64,000 nt of DNA from the NCBI GenBank assembly GCA_964552465.1, contig CAZKGR010000013.1:24226-88225 (forward strand). The letters are read 5' to 3'. This document shows, in pieces, positions 43,359 to 53,390 of the stretch. The notes below the pieces were generated by a model, which was not told where the DNA came from, did no database searches, and saw only the letters and a list, made by a program, of their open reading frames with translations. How positions within the stretch are numbered: the stretch's first letter is position 1; every line of letters begins with the position of its first letter. Origin of the DNA: BMS3BBIN04 sp964552465. GTDB lineage: Bacteria; Electryoneota; Electryoneia; Electryoneales; Electryoneaceae. The position numbers and the translations under genes were made by a program.

Positions 43359-44423
43359 TCACTGAGCGAGCACGATAGCAACCTCAGCCTGTTCATGTAC
43401 GGAACCTATATGCCAAGCCGTTTCTCCCCGATTTTCCATCCGCTGTTTGAACTGCTCCACTTGCGATAAGGGCATCGAAATGAGCAGCCCACCCGAAGTC
43501 TGTGGGTCTGAGCAGAGCCGAGTCTGCGTTTCTGTTACATCGGAGTGAATCTCGGCATCCTTCTGCACGAACGTCAGATTTCGTTTTTCACCTCCACTAT
43601 AGAAAGAGCCAGACCGGGCAATTTCCATCGCGCCATCAATAACTGGCAGTGATCCCGCGATCAGCTCTATTGTTACATTTGACGCTATCGCCATTTCGCG
43701 AGCGTGCCCGAGCAGTCCGAAGCCAGTGACATCGGTAGCGGCGTGCGCATCACAGGCAACCGCTTCCTCAGCAGCAACGGCATTCAAGCGAACCATCACA
43801 TCAGTCATATTCTGGATAGCATTTTCGCTCGCAGCACCGTTCATCATTGCGTTCGAAATGAGTCCGGTTCCCAATGGTTTGGTCAGAACAAGCGCATCAC
43901 CGACCTGAGCCGAACCGTTGCTCAGGATCGGTTTGCGTGGATCAATAACGCCAGTGACCGATAAACCGAATTTGAGCTCGGTATCCGACACACTATGCCC
44001 ACCTACAACAACCGCGCCCGCTTGGGCACAGATATCAGCCGCCCCACGCAGGATGTCGCTCAGGATCTCTTCCGGCAATTTACCGTCCGGGAAGGCGACG
44101 ATATTCAGTGCAGTAATCGGGCGTCCGCCCATGGCGTACACGTCCGACAGGCTGTTTGCCGCGGCGATACGACCGTAATCGTAGGCATCGTCCACGATTG
44201 GGGTGAAGAAGTCGAGTGTTTGGACGAGAGCAAGATCCTCCCGTACCTGAAACACTCCCGCATCGTCGTAGGATTCAGATCCGATGAGCAGGTCAGGATG
44301 TTGTTGCTTGGGAAGAGATGGCAAGATTCGATCCAGCACCGCCGGATCAAGCTTGCTCGCTCAACCGGCGCACCGTGTGAACTGAGTCAGACGGAACCGT
44401 TCTTTAGCCTTTTTGGCGGTCAT
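43359..44423 (-). CDS. selD: Selenide, water dikinase (SelD), a selenoprotein with Sec21
   Basis: 354 residues when the in-frame TGA at 44363-44361 is read as selenocysteine. Makes selenophosphate from selenide and ATP for tRNA-Sec and selenouridine. From the ATG at 44423 the frame reads RFRLTQFTRCAG, then TGA, then ASKLDPAVLDRIL. This matches the SelD N-terminus, where Cys or Sec and the following Lys (here Lys24) are catalytic. Downstream are DDAGVFQ, TLDFFTPIVDD, GRIAAANSLSDVYAMGG and GHSVSD-type binding motifs. A conventional reading would start at a GTG at 44339 and lose the active site. The SECIS-like stem follows the TGA. Confidence 0.9.
44326..44358 (-). promoter_or_regulatory. SECIS-like hairpin in selD
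   Basis: On the minus strand, a few bases after the TGA, GCAAG, a three-base bulge and GATCC pair with GGATC, a four-base bulge and CTTGC. The nine-base apical loop is GGCGGTGCT, with a G at its start as in bacterial SECIS loops. Position and shape are as required for SelB-guided insertion. End positions are approximate. Confidence 0.65.
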
Positions 44424-44618
44424 TCAAGCGTGCTCGTTGGTTTACCGTTCATGTAGCACGTGTATGTACCACTCTGGTACGTTCTGATGCAAGGCGGCAG
44501 GAATGCCTCGTCGGGCAACTATCAGTAAACTCTGTCCGTTTTTTGCGGACAGGGAAGTGCGGATCAGACTACTAACAAAGTGTCAACCCTACGAATTTCG
44601 GTGAATCTGTTGTGTCGC

Positions 44619-44728
44619 GTCATTCTGAGCGGAACGAAGTGAAGCGAAGAAGGTCCAGATTATCAACACGTTACATTAAAGACAGATATAGCAAAGCTGG
44701 ATCTGCTTCACTACGTTCAGCATGACAC
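44619..44728. repeat. Imperfect palindromic repeat with GTCATTCTGAGC arms
   Basis: The left arm (44619-44660) opens with GTCATTCTGAGCGG and runs through GAAGTGAAGC. The right arm (44697-44728) is its imperfect inverse, with TTCACTACGTTCAGCATGAC. Weaker symmetry extends outwards to about 44582 and 44751. Sequences of this type are dispersed in many bacterial genomes and behave like non-autonomous mobile palindromes. Confidence 0.7.
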
Positions 44729-44756
44729 ACCGAGTAGCTGGGGTTTGTCAATGATC

Positions 44757-44787
44757 TGATGGGCGAGACAGCAAGTCTCGCCCATCA
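44757..44787 (-). terminator. Terminator of HAD hydrolase gene
   Basis: A 13-pair perfect stem, TGATGGGCGAGAC (44757-44769) with GTCTCGCCCATCA (44775-44787), around a five-base loop, immediately downstream of the minus-strand gene at 44794. Confidence 0.85.
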
Positions 44788-44793
44788 TACTGT

Positions 44794-45561
44794 CTATTGG
44801 ATCAGGTTGGGGACAACGACTATCCCATCAACCAGGTCATCATCTGTGCGGCGGAACGTATCTACTAACACAACTGTCGCATCCGGGAACTTGTTCTTGA
44901 ACAGGTTGCAGGCGGATGGTTCGTTGTCGAACACGGCGACGACTTCACCGGCCTTCCCGATCGGATCAAGAAGTTGACGCTTGAACTCCAGGTCATCGTC
45001 AACGTCGTCTTCGCTCATGAACAGGGCTCCGACCTCACCGCGAGGTGCGGGAAACTCGTACATGCTGATTGAACGTTCTGTGCCGAAACGGGACTTGTTC
45101 ATATTTCGCAGCCCGCCGAGATACATGGTCATGGCGCCCGCGGTCGACAAACCCTTGATAAACTCGACGCTGCCAGGTAGTGGCAGATCAAACATGATGA
45201 ACTGGTCGGAAGATTCGTGACGCTTGTATTCTGTCAGCAACCAACTGAGCATTGTTTCGTCATCAACGCCGACATTCAGCAACGTCTGTTTGAGATCGAG
45301 GCTCATGGTACGCGGTTTGATGTTGGCGACTTTCATCCGGACGTCATCAGTAAGCGGGATTTCAGGATTCTGATCCATGATCAGGTCGGCGAGGATCTTC
45401 ATCATCCGTGGACGTCGGTCAAGGAGTGTGTCGTCGAGGTCAGCGATAATCAGGGGTAGAACTTTTCCCCGGTTGAATATGTCACTGGTACGATCTACCA
45501 GTTGTTCATAGAGGACACTGGGTTCTATGGCACGCTGCTCAAGGGCTTCGGGTGTTAGCAT
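44794..45561 (-). CDS. HAD-superfamily hydrolase
   Basis: 255 residues. Motif I is IADLDDTLLD with nucleophile Asp41 and general acid Asp43. A basic residue in FKRQLL and the acidic motif VVAVFDNEPSACNLF fit motifs III and IV. Motif II, usually Thr or Ser, is uncertain (TMYLGG). The substrate is not apparent. It is a single-gene unit with its own terminator. Confidence 0.75.
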   Translation of the reverse strand: MLTPEALEQRAIEPSVLYEQLVDRTSDIFNRGKVLPLIIADLDDTLLDRRPRMMKILADLIMDQNPEIPLTDDVRMKVANIKPRTMSLDLKQTLLNVGVDDETMLSWLLTEYKRHESSDQFIMFDLPLPGSVEFIKGLSTAGAMTMYLGGLRNMNKSRFGTERSISMYEFPAPRGEVGALFMSEDDVDDDLEFKRQLLDPIGKAGEVVAVFDNEPSACNLFKNKFPDATVVLVDTFRRTDDDLVDGIVVVPNLIQ

Positions 45562-45870
45562 GGCAATTGTTCCTGGTTGTCGCCGGTTACGCGCGAATCT
45601 TGGCCACTCTCCGTCTCGATCGGTGGCTTGTGATTAAAAGTACGAACTCCTGACGTGCGAAGAAACTCGTTGGAGCCAAACGGATAGCATTATGAAAGAT
45701 AATCAAGAGTGCAAGAAAGGTACGAGCGAACAACCCCCGCACCACACGGGGATTGTCCACACGAAGAGAGGGGATATGAACTGTTCTGATTAACTCAGAT
45801 TAATAAGAGTATCCACAGGCGCATGCCAGTGACACGCGGATACCATGACGGCAAAGCACCCCTACTTTGC
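45562..45870. other. Intergenic region between HAD and outer-membrane protein genes
   Basis: 309 bases, no gene seen. Two hairpins, GGCAAAG/CTTTGCC (45850-45871, reaching into the stop codon) and CCCCG/CGGGG (45735-45751), lie directly downstream of the minus-strand barrel gene and may end its transcript. The HAD promoter should be at the low-coordinate end. Confidence 0.45.
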
Positions 45871-47364
45871 CTAAAACTCGTAGATCACACCAATGCGAAC
45901 CGCATCTTCCGGCAGCGCAACCATCAGCAACTCAGCTCGCAGATGAGCACTCAACGGAAGGATCATACCCAAGTCGATCCGTGGGATCATGACCGTCGAA
46001 CCACCGCTGAGTTCTTCACCGTTGGCTCCATTGTATCCTTCGGCCATGTCCTTGACCCAGGTCGCACCACCACCGAGGAAAAACGCGCCCGGGCTGATAC
46101 CCAGATACACGGATCCAAGCGGATCGATACCACGTGCGTACGTGCCCGTCGTGGTTTCCTCATCTTCAACATGGGATTCAGTCACCTGTGCGTGGTAGGC
46201 CAGGTTGCCAGCATACGCGGTCAGGTTGAGGTTCGGACGAAGGCCGTTCGGCTTGGCGATACCAACCGAGAAGACATGCGGCGTTTCAAGAGTAAGCTCA
46301 TTACCGAAGTCGTAAGTTTTCTCATAAGTACGCGTGAGTTCGACCGGATCGGACAGGCGCGCGATATCAAATGCGTCGGTGCCATCAATCGGTGAAAGTT
46401 CAAGCGGCAGATACTCATCGATGGATACACTCATTCCACCGGTCAATGTCTGGCCAAAGTTCAGCGATACGTTTGCTCCCACGGTCCACGCGGTCTCACG
46501 GTCGTTCCCGAGCTGATAGTTCAGCCCGCTCTGCATGGTGTATATGGAGCCTTCGTAGCTGCCGCTCGCGTTACCCGCGAAACTGTTGTGCCATGGATCG
46601 GCGGAATCGTTGAACGAGTGATTTTCACCACCAAATTCAACACCACCGTTTACCTCATAGCCGCCACTAACCGATACCGAAACATCAGTTCGTGACAGGC
46701 TCAGGCCGACACTCCATTTGTCAATCGTACGTGCCGCACCAACCAGCCAGCGGTTGCTGTTCATATTCAGGTTGGCGTTGGCAATGGCTTCGATCGACAT
46801 GGCCAGGGATTCGTCCGGTGTGTCGCCCGCCTGTGTGATTTGCTGGCTGAGACCGTCGTGGGAAATGGTCAGATCAGCTTGCACAGGCTTCGTATAACCC
46901 AGACCGAATCGCCACTCATTCCAGGGAACAATTACACTGAAACCTGAAACGATGGTTGAGCTGCGCGCCATGGATCCCGCCAATTCCGGTTTCTGGACAT
47001 CTTCACTCTGACTAAATCCTGACAGAACGCCATCAACATGAGAATCAAGTGATGAGTGCGCAGCGTTCGGCAACGTGTTTATTGACAGGTGCGGTTGAAT
47101 GGATATACCAACCGTGGCGCCATCTCGCACGATCTGCCACGAAGCCGGATTAGAAAACACTGCGAACGGATCAGAACGGGTTGCTACAACGCCTGATGTT
47201 GATACAGATGCTACACCTGATCCGGCCAGTAGCTTGCTGGCCGCAGAAAGGTTCAGCTCGAGTCGCCCACCTTCTAAAGAAGTGAGTACTGGATCGTTGT
47301 TGGCGAATACAGAACTGGAAAACGTCAGGGTGACGATTAGCAGCATGGTGAATGTGGTCTTCAT
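45871..47364 (-). CDS. Outer-membrane beta-barrel protein (PorV/FadL-like)
   Basis: 497 residues. Signal peptide to about residue 22 (SSSVFANN). The mature start holds a conserved opening (SDPFAVFSNPASW) typical of FadL/OMPP1- and PorV-like barrels of the UPF0164 type, where NPA marks the hatch region. Alternating strands follow, and the protein ends DAVRIGVIYEF with the terminal Phe recognised by the BAM complex. PorV of type IX systems shuttles sorted cargo, so a role with the sorted proteins here is possible. Transport of a small hydrophobic molecule is equally possible. Confidence 0.75.
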   Translation of the reverse strand: MKTTFTMLLIVTLTFSSSVFANNDPVLTSLEGGRLELNLSAASKLLAGSGVASVSTSGVVATRSDPFAVFSNPASWQIVRDGATVGISIQPHLSINTLPNAAHSSLDSHVDGVLSGFSQSEDVQKPELAGSMARSSTIVSGFSVIVPWNEWRFGLGYTKPVQADLTISHDGLSQQITQAGDTPDESLAMSIEAIANANLNMNSNRWLVGAARTIDKWSVGLSLSRTDVSVSVSGGYEVNGGVEFGGENHSFNDSADPWHNSFAGNASGSYEGSIYTMQSGLNYQLGNDRETAWTVGANVSLNFGQTLTGGMSVSIDEYLPLELSPIDGTDAFDIARLSDPVELTRTYEKTYDFGNELTLETPHVFSVGIAKPNGLRPNLNLTAYAGNLAYHAQVTESHVEDEETTTGTYARGIDPLGSVYLGISPGAFFLGGGATWVKDMAEGYNGANGEELSGGSTVMIPRIDLGMILPLSAHLRAELLMVALPEDAVRIGVIYEF

Positions 47365-48047
47365 GGTACCCTCTTATCGTTTACTTCTTAGAATCCGAAT
47401 ACCTTGTTCAGTGTGCGTCTTGTCCTCATTCATGGTGTCTGTGCATAAGCGCAGTGGCGTCTGTTTGGTGTATTCGGCATTACATCTTAATCAAGCTCGA
47501 AAATGCAGCTTTCAAAGTTTAGGAAATTCGCTTGTCAGGATTTTTTGGCTAGTGTGCAAACGAAATGAATTACGATTCTTATATAGAATAAGGAAAATAA
47601 ATTTAGGAATCAAGGGATTTTACGCGTTTTACGTAATTTGAGGAGCGTGTGAATAACGGGTTCTAATCATAGGTATTTATGGAGTTATCCAAGAATCGAT
47701 GTGAAGGTGGAGGCCATATTATTGAGAGGGAGCTGTGTTCGCGCGAAAGAATTCGAAAACAGTCGAAAATATCGGATACACCAAAGGGAGCTTACATAGC
47801 ACCCTGTTTTCGGTTGAGGCTGATTAAGATTGTTCAGCTCATGAGGTTGCTGAAATTGGGATTTTGTGAGGGATGCATTACCTGGTAAATCCTGGACTGA
47901 GCAAGGTGATATTATTCTCAGCGCCGGGTTGTATTATCGGCAGCACTCATATGAAGTACTGTTGTCAATAGATAGAAAAAACGCCGTAATCTCTCGATCA
48001 CGGCGTTTCGTTTCGTAACAGGTTGAACACAGCTACCTGTCTGTATA
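47365..48047. other. 683-base intergenic region, AT-rich
   Basis: It carries the barrel gene's promoter near 47365-47450 and, at its far end, the terminator of the giant protease (47979-48008). In between, 47560-47900 is AT-rich and contains only an open frame of 69 codons (47679-47888) without a ribosome-binding site or recognisable motif. No RNA gene was seen. Confidence 0.45.
47979..48008 (-). terminator. Terminator of giant subtilase gene
   Basis: AAACGCCGT (47979-47987) pairs with ACGGCGTTT (48000-48008), and on the minus strand it is followed by a run ending TTTTC. Confidence 0.85.
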
Positions 48048-51000
48048 CTACTTCAGCAGAACAAGCTTGCGAACCGCTTTTTCGGGCCCGGCTTCGACCT
48101 GGAGGAAGTAAACGCCAGATGCGTAGCTTTCAGCATCCCAAGTCAGTCGGTGATATCCTGCGGGTAAGGTTTCTCCGTTGGCAAGCCGAATGACTTCACG
48201 TCCAAGCACATCGAACACAGCCACTTTCACTTGCGCAATTTCCGGCAGCGCGATGCGGATGCTCGTAGCCGGATTGAACGGATTAGGATAAGCCTGTCCG
48301 ATTTCGAACTCTTCCGGAAGCATGCTCAGGTCATCGCCGACACCAGTAATCGTTACCCCTGGAACCGCATGGGCCGAACTGTCAGATTCGCCACCAGCAT
48401 AGATTGCAGATACCCAGTAGTTGAGATCAAGATTCGGTGTGTTGTCAGTCCATGACGTTTCCTGCTGCAGCGAACTTACCAGACCATCCTTGTACACCCG
48501 GTAGTAGTCGATGAAATCATCGACTACTCCTCCGACCGGCGGAGTCCAGTTGACAACAACGCTTCCACCTTGATCAACATAGGTCACGTTCTGTGGCGGA
48601 TACAGTCTGGCCAGAACGACTGGATTTGCAGTTGTTTGCTGGTACTGGCCTAGCCTGATCTGCTGATCGCGTGTTTCAAACCCAGGTGCTGAGAAGACAA
48701 TCTCAAAGGTACCGGGTTGAACGTCGATGGCGTAGTTGCCACTTTCGCCGACGATAATGTCACCGTACGGCGAGCTGACCGTGATCTCAATGGCTGGGTC
48801 TGGAACATCCAATTCCACATGACCCGCTATACGTGCACGTGGTACGTAGAACAGGATCGCTGTTTCAGCCATGATTGTTGAGGCGGTTGGTGCGTAGCTG
48901 CCATCACCCGAGGCGTCGAAGAACAGCATCTGGATACCGGCCTGCTCGTCCTGCGACTCGATGCCGACTGTTGCGTTGCCGAGATCGTTTACCTGCGCAT
49001 ACTGGAACAGGATGCGGGTGTTTTCATCGTACGGCAGGTACGGTGGCGGAGTTGGGAAGTCACGGTCGTTAAAGATGACCTGGAACGTTTCGAACGTACC
49101 ATCAGCAGGCCATTGGCGGCTGTCGTACCATTCTAGTATGAACAGGCCCGCTTCAACGTCGTGGTAGTATGAGAAGTTGGTCAGGTCGAACTTGAAGTCT
49201 TCCCAGAACGGCGCGACCATTGTTGGTGGGCCATCATCATTCGGAATGGCGCTGTTTGAATAATCGGCCGGATCAGGATCGCCGGTTACATCGCCGAAGC
49301 AGAAGAATCCGTTTTCGTTGACGGTCAGTTGTGTGTAGTCGGTACCGTAGTAACCTACCGTAAATGGCAAGTTGATCACATGCGGGTCTTCTTCAGCAGT
49401 AAATGTGATGCGTGTTCCCAGTCCGCCAGCTAACGGATCGATTTCGCGCCAGTTGTAGGTTGGGGAGTAGGGATGACCATCACCACTTTGAACTGCGACA
49501 TAACCTACCTGCGCTGAAGGACCTGTGATCTGCTGGCCTTCTTCGAGCAGGAACAGGTTGACATTCACTGGCTGGTTACGGCGGGTGTAGGTTTTAACTT
49601 CCCCTACCAAACCGCCTGATCCGGATGACAATGTAAACACGTCCCCAGTTGGCAATGTGAATGAGAACTGTCCAGCGACGTTTGTCATTGCGGTGAGCTG
49701 CGGGAGTTCCATGACTGTAACGGTAACGCCCGGCACTGGATTGTTATCAGCAGTGCGCACGGTACCATTAATCTGTCCGACCGGACGGTTGAACAGTTGG
49801 AAGTCAATTTCTGCGAGATCGTTCTCGTTCGGGATGATGTACCCACGCTGCCAGTAGTGTCCCGGCGCTTCGGCGGTCACAGCCGCCGTTTCCGAAATCG
49901 GCAGGTACATGAAGTAGTTGCCGCCCGCGTCCGTGGTTGTACCACCACCGGACTCATCCAAAGTAACTGTAGCACCTTGAATCGGTTGGCCGTTGTTGAT
50001 GTTGGTAACAGTCCCCATAACCGTCATGATACCGGCTGCCATCGGAACGTTCCCCGCCACTGAGAAGTCCTGCGGTCCCATGGGAACATCAGTTCCGGCA
50101 ACCTGCAATGTCCAAGTACCCGGAACTGGATTAGCAACAGCGACTTGCTCAACAACGTCAATGTTGTTTACACCAGTTGTCGCTGTAAAACTCGGGTTTG
50201 CCGGATCGAGGATGAACGGCATATGGGTCATGCCATTTGGATCGACCAATGTCAAATCGAGGTTGTTTATCAGGCATATCGGCGGCAAATATCCAGCTGG
50301 TGGATCAGACCAGGCCGTGGTTACTTTCAATTCGTTCATGCCTGCAGGAACGGTAAATTCATGTGTGAACATGCCGTTGTCGCCCACCGAAGCTTCGAGA
50401 TAGGCGAAATTCTGGATGGTTTCGACTGCACGAACCGCGTCTACCCGTCCATAGCCAAACACGTAGTCCGGTCCGGGGTTGTTATAATCTTCGGCCGAGT
50501 TGCAAAGGATGGCTTTGATCGTAGGTGGCAATGGGAATTCGGTAACGGCGTACAAGCCCCACGCTTCTACGAGCAGAGCGTTCACGCCGGCAATTGCCGG
50601 TGTCGCCATGCTTGTACCCGACATGGTTGTGTATCCCCCGCCAACATTGCAGGAGACCACGCCAACACCAGGTGCAGTGATTTCCGGCTTGAGACGTCCG
50701 TCATCTGTCGGGCCCCAGGAACTGAAGGAGGCGATATTGTTGTTGTCATCGCTTGCACCGACAGTAATGATGTTCTTCGCGCCAGCTGGAACACCCATCA
50801 GATTGTAGCCGGTCCCGCAGGAACCACCTTGCTCATTGCCAGCCGCGAATCCGACGATTACCGGTTCACCGAGGTCACCACGGACGATACCGTCAAGCAG
50901 TGCACTGGTGATCTCGTAGTCACCCTCCCAGGCACAAGGGTAGCCATTCCAGGCAATGTTCGAGCCGATAGAGTTGGTGAAGATCTTGGCCTGGTGCGTA

Positions 51001-51968
51001 ATCAGCGCTTCCTGGTAATTTGCGAAGATATCCTGTGGGCTGTCGTAGAGGCAGTTTGGGATACAAGCTTCATATTCGTAGGTGATTAACAGTGTTTGTG
51101 GGGCCATTCCGCGATACGGATCTGCGCCATTGCCAAGGACTGTTCCTGCGACATGAGTAGCGTGCGACGAATAACCGCCGGCTTCGCCTATCGTGCCTCG
51201 GTTTTCAAAGTCGGGATGTGTAATATCAGCAATGCCGCCGTCATACACGCATACCGTCACACCGGCGCCATGCAGATCGAACGGGAGGTTGTTGACTTCA
51301 TCAACCCGCAGCGCGGCACGCACGCCTGCATTTACTTCGCCCATCGGCGGTGAAATGTAGTCAATGGCGAGAACGTTGCTGTTTTCGGCAAGCAGAATTG
51401 CAGAGCGAAGCGGCATCTGAGCGTACCAGACGTTCAGCGTTGGGATGTGATCTCCGACGGTTGCGCCCATCCGACGAAGAATCGCTTCGCCAGTGCTTTC
51501 ATCAAGCTGCATCGGGAACTGGACGCCAACGATAATCTCATCACCAGCAATTGCCCATTCCGGATATTGCTGTCCGGTGACACGTGGCGCAATACGATCT
51601 TCCGGTAGGTATTCACCTGCCCAGCGGACATCAGCATTGGCCAGCGAACGAGCGTTGGCATCAGCTTCCATCCACGCGATCCATGCTCCACCACCGATGT
51701 ACTGCTCCAGGTGGATTCCGTCTTGAGACATTGCACGCTTACTGGCTTCAGATGGATGGTTAGTGAACTGAACTAAAAATGCCTGTGGTTCTGTCAGATC
51801 ACTGCGTTGGAAGAACTGCAGCTGATTAGCATCAGGTGTAAAGCTTCGAACCGGAAGGTCAATCCGGTAGTTTTGAGGTGAGGCTTGGACTGGGCTAAAC
51901 AATCCGCCAATCATCCAAATAGTTGCCACCACCAGGGTGAGGCTGAGAACAAGTCCAATTCGTTTCAT
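48048..51968 (-). CDS. Giant sorted subtilisin-like protease
   Basis: 1306 residues from the ATG at 51968, behind GAGGGG. After the signal peptide (to about 30) and a propeptide-like part, the S8 domain shows Asp243 (VCVYDGG), His269 (SSHATHVAGT), oxyanion Asn378 (AAGNEQGG) and Ser453 (GTSMATP). Then come a P-domain-like sandwich, two carboxypeptidase-regulatory-like repeats (GTVTNINNGQPIQGATVTLD; GTVRTADNNPVPGVTVTV), a nidogen-like region, a third regulatory-like repeat (HVELDVPDPAIEITVSSPYG), a fibronectin-like part and the sorting domain (AYPNPFNPATSIRIALPEIA). It is an exported protease on or beyond the outer membrane. Confidence 0.93.
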   Translation of the reverse strand: MKRIGLVLSLTLVVATIWMIGGLFSPVQASPQNYRIDLPVRSFTPDANQLQFFQRSDLTEPQAFLVQFTNHPSEASKRAMSQDGIHLEQYIGGGAWIAWMEADANARSLANADVRWAGEYLPEDRIAPRVTGQQYPEWAIAGDEIIVGVQFPMQLDESTGEAILRRMGATVGDHIPTLNVWYAQMPLRSAILLAENSNVLAIDYISPPMGEVNAGVRAALRVDEVNNLPFDLHGAGVTVCVYDGGIADITHPDFENRGTIGEAGGYSSHATHVAGTVLGNGADPYRGMAPQTLLITYEYEACIPNCLYDSPQDIFANYQEALITHQAKIFTNSIGSNIAWNGYPCAWEGDYEITSALLDGIVRGDLGEPVIVGFAAGNEQGGSCGTGYNLMGVPAGAKNIITVGASDDNNNIASFSSWGPTDDGRLKPEITAPGVGVVSCNVGGGYTTMSGTSMATPAIAGVNALLVEAWGLYAVTEFPLPPTIKAILCNSAEDYNNPGPDYVFGYGRVDAVRAVETIQNFAYLEASVGDNGMFTHEFTVPAGMNELKVTTAWSDPPAGYLPPICLINNLDLTLVDPNGMTHMPFILDPANPSFTATTGVNNIDVVEQVAVANPVPGTWTLQVAGTDVPMGPQDFSVAGNVPMAAGIMTVMGTVTNINNGQPIQGATVTLDESGGGTTTDAGGNYFMYLPISETAAVTAEAPGHYWQRGYIIPNENDLAEIDFQLFNRPVGQINGTVRTADNNPVPGVTVTVMELPQLTAMTNVAGQFSFTLPTGDVFTLSSGSGGLVGEVKTYTRRNQPVNVNLFLLEEGQQITGPSAQVGYVAVQSGDGHPYSPTYNWREIDPLAGGLGTRITFTAEEDPHVINLPFTVGYYGTDYTQLTVNENGFFCFGDVTGDPDPADYSNSAIPNDDGPPTMVAPFWEDFKFDLTNFSYYHDVEAGLFILEWYDSRQWPADGTFETFQVIFNDRDFPTPPPYLPYDENTRILFQYAQVNDLGNATVGIESQDEQAGIQMLFFDASGDGSYAPTASTIMAETAILFYVPRARIAGHVELDVPDPAIEITVSSPYGDIIVGESGNYAIDVQPGTFEIVFSAPGFETRDQQIRLGQYQQTTANPVVLARLYPPQNVTYVDQGGSVVVNWTPPVGGVVDDFIDYYRVYKDGLVSSLQQETSWTDNTPNLDLNYWVSAIYAGGESDSSAHAVPGVTITGVGDDLSMLPEEFEIGQAYPNPFNPATSIRIALPEIAQVKVAVFDVLGREVIRLANGETLPAGYHRLTWDAESYASGVYFLQVEAGPEKAVRKLVLLK

Positions 51969-52205
51969 CGTCGGCACCCCTCGCTAGTTCCGTTTTGACT
52001 TGAGTTGGGAGAATCCCATGAATCAAGAATATAGGACGGTGTTACCTGAATCGGGGCACAGATATGGGAAATCAATCACATTTTTTTTCGTTTTATCGTA
52101 ATACACCGAAAGCCAAACTTGTCGGAAGTGTATGAATATTAAGGGAATACCGTATGGAGAAACGGAAGTGCGGAGTCTCGAGGAGCGAAAATGGCGAGAG
52201 TGTAT

Positions 52206-53390
52206 CTACAGGTCAACCACAAGCTGCATCACTTTCTCATCAGCGAAATCGACCATATTGGGCGTTATTTCCTTGTCGTTGGCATCGTGCGTCAGGATAA
52301 TGGTTGGCTTGGTTTGTTCTTCACGGTTTTCTTTTGAAACAATGCCACGGTAACCGACAAATCGTTTCGAAGAATTATCCTTGATCTTTACCGTTACTCC
52401 AATGGGATAACATTGCACGATGCTGGTAAGCGCTGTGACGACATACTTGTTCCATGCACCCGCCCGCCCGTTCAGAATGGCAGTAATCGCTTCTTCAGGT
52501 GTGTATACGCGTCCGTTTCCTGTTCCCGAAACCAGATTATCATAAGTGTTGGCCACGGCAAGGATCTGTGCGAAACGGTGGATCGTTCCCTGCTTCTGAT
52601 TGTTCTTGAGCGGAGGCAGATCTTCGCTGGATAATCCACGCGGGAATCCGTTTCCGTCTATTTGTTCGTGATGTTGCATGGCAACACTCTGCTCGACATA
52701 CGATCCTTCTTCATTCTCATCGAGAATGATGCTTGAGTAAACGGGATGTTCACGCAGCAACATCTTCTCATCGGCATTCAATTCAAAATCGTTCTTTTCC
52801 CTCATTTCGCCAAGGATGATTTTTCCAATGTCGTGGAGCATTGCTGCGACGCCAAGCTGACGCAGTTCAGCCTGAGAATATTTGAACGACTGACCAATTG
52901 AGATCGAGAGAATTGTGGTATCAACAGCGTGTTCGTAGTCCGCACCGTCTGAACCGGTACGCATGCGCATGGAGCTAAACATCACCGATGGGTTGGACAG
53001 AACTTCTTCGAGGATTGATGAAACCACCCGTTTCATCGCCGGCATTTTGATCACGTTCTTGAATCGATTGTCCGTTTGAAGCCGTTTGGCGATGTCTTCC
53101 GCTTTTTCAACAGACTTTATATCCTCAATCACTCCAACGGCATCAAACGCTTCCTTGGTGGTGGTATTCGCCATGTGACGAATGGTGTCGCTGATAAGCT
53201 CCTGAGGTTGGATATCTTTGGATACTTCGTTCATAACATGGACATACATGATGCCACGTTTTCTCATGAGCTCAATTGTTTCAGGCTCGAGTTCATAGCC
53301 GGACGCGAGCAGCAGATCACCATTGCTTCTGAACAGAGATTTTCCAAGTATGTCGCCAGTGTTCAGCTTGTCGATGTTGATTATCTGCAT
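52206..53390 (-). CDS. HD-GYP domain protein
   Basis: 394 residues. The N-terminal 60 residues (INIDKLNTGDILGKSLFRSN) match the DUF3391-like segment ahead of many HD-GYP domains. The catalytic part has HD at 186-187 (LHDIGK) and HHEQIDGNGFP ending at 250, where GYP is GFP. The C-terminus after about 330 is a small beta-rich domain (GVTVKIKDNSSKRFVGYRG) often seen in such proteins. A cyclic dinucleotide phosphodiesterase is likely; the GYP change may affect specificity. Divergent from the lipase gene. Confidence 0.88.
   Translation of the reverse strand: MQIINIDKLNTGDILGKSLFRSNGDLLLASGYELEPETIELMRKRGIMYVHVMNEVSKDIQPQELISDTIRHMANTTTKEAFDAVGVIEDIKSVEKAEDIAKRLQTDNRFKNVIKMPAMKRVVSSILEEVLSNPSVMFSSMRMRTGSDGADYEHAVDTTILSISIGQSFKYSQAELRQLGVAAMLHDIGKIILGEMREKNDFELNADEKMLLREHPVYSSIILDENEEGSYVEQSVAMQHHEQIDGNGFPRGLSSEDLPPLKNNQKQGTIHRFAQILAVANTYDNLVSGTGNGRVYTPEEAITAILNGRAGAWNKYVVTALTSIVQCYPIGVTVKIKDNSSKRFVGYRGIVSKENREEQTKPTIILTHDANDKEITPNMVDFADEKVMQLVVDL

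Larger units (their letters stand above)
44424..44793. other. Intergenic region upstream of selD
   Basis: 370 bases without a gene. It contains a hairpin CTGTCCG/CGGACAG (44532-44552), the imperfect palindromic repeat at 44619-44728 and the terminator at 44757-44787. The selD promoter should lie in 44424-44560. No tRNA-Sec gene is visible. Confidence 0.5.

Noticed and set aside
47679..47888. A 69-codon open frame in the large gap
   Set aside because: No ribosome-binding site, no motif and an odd composition; not enough to call a gene.
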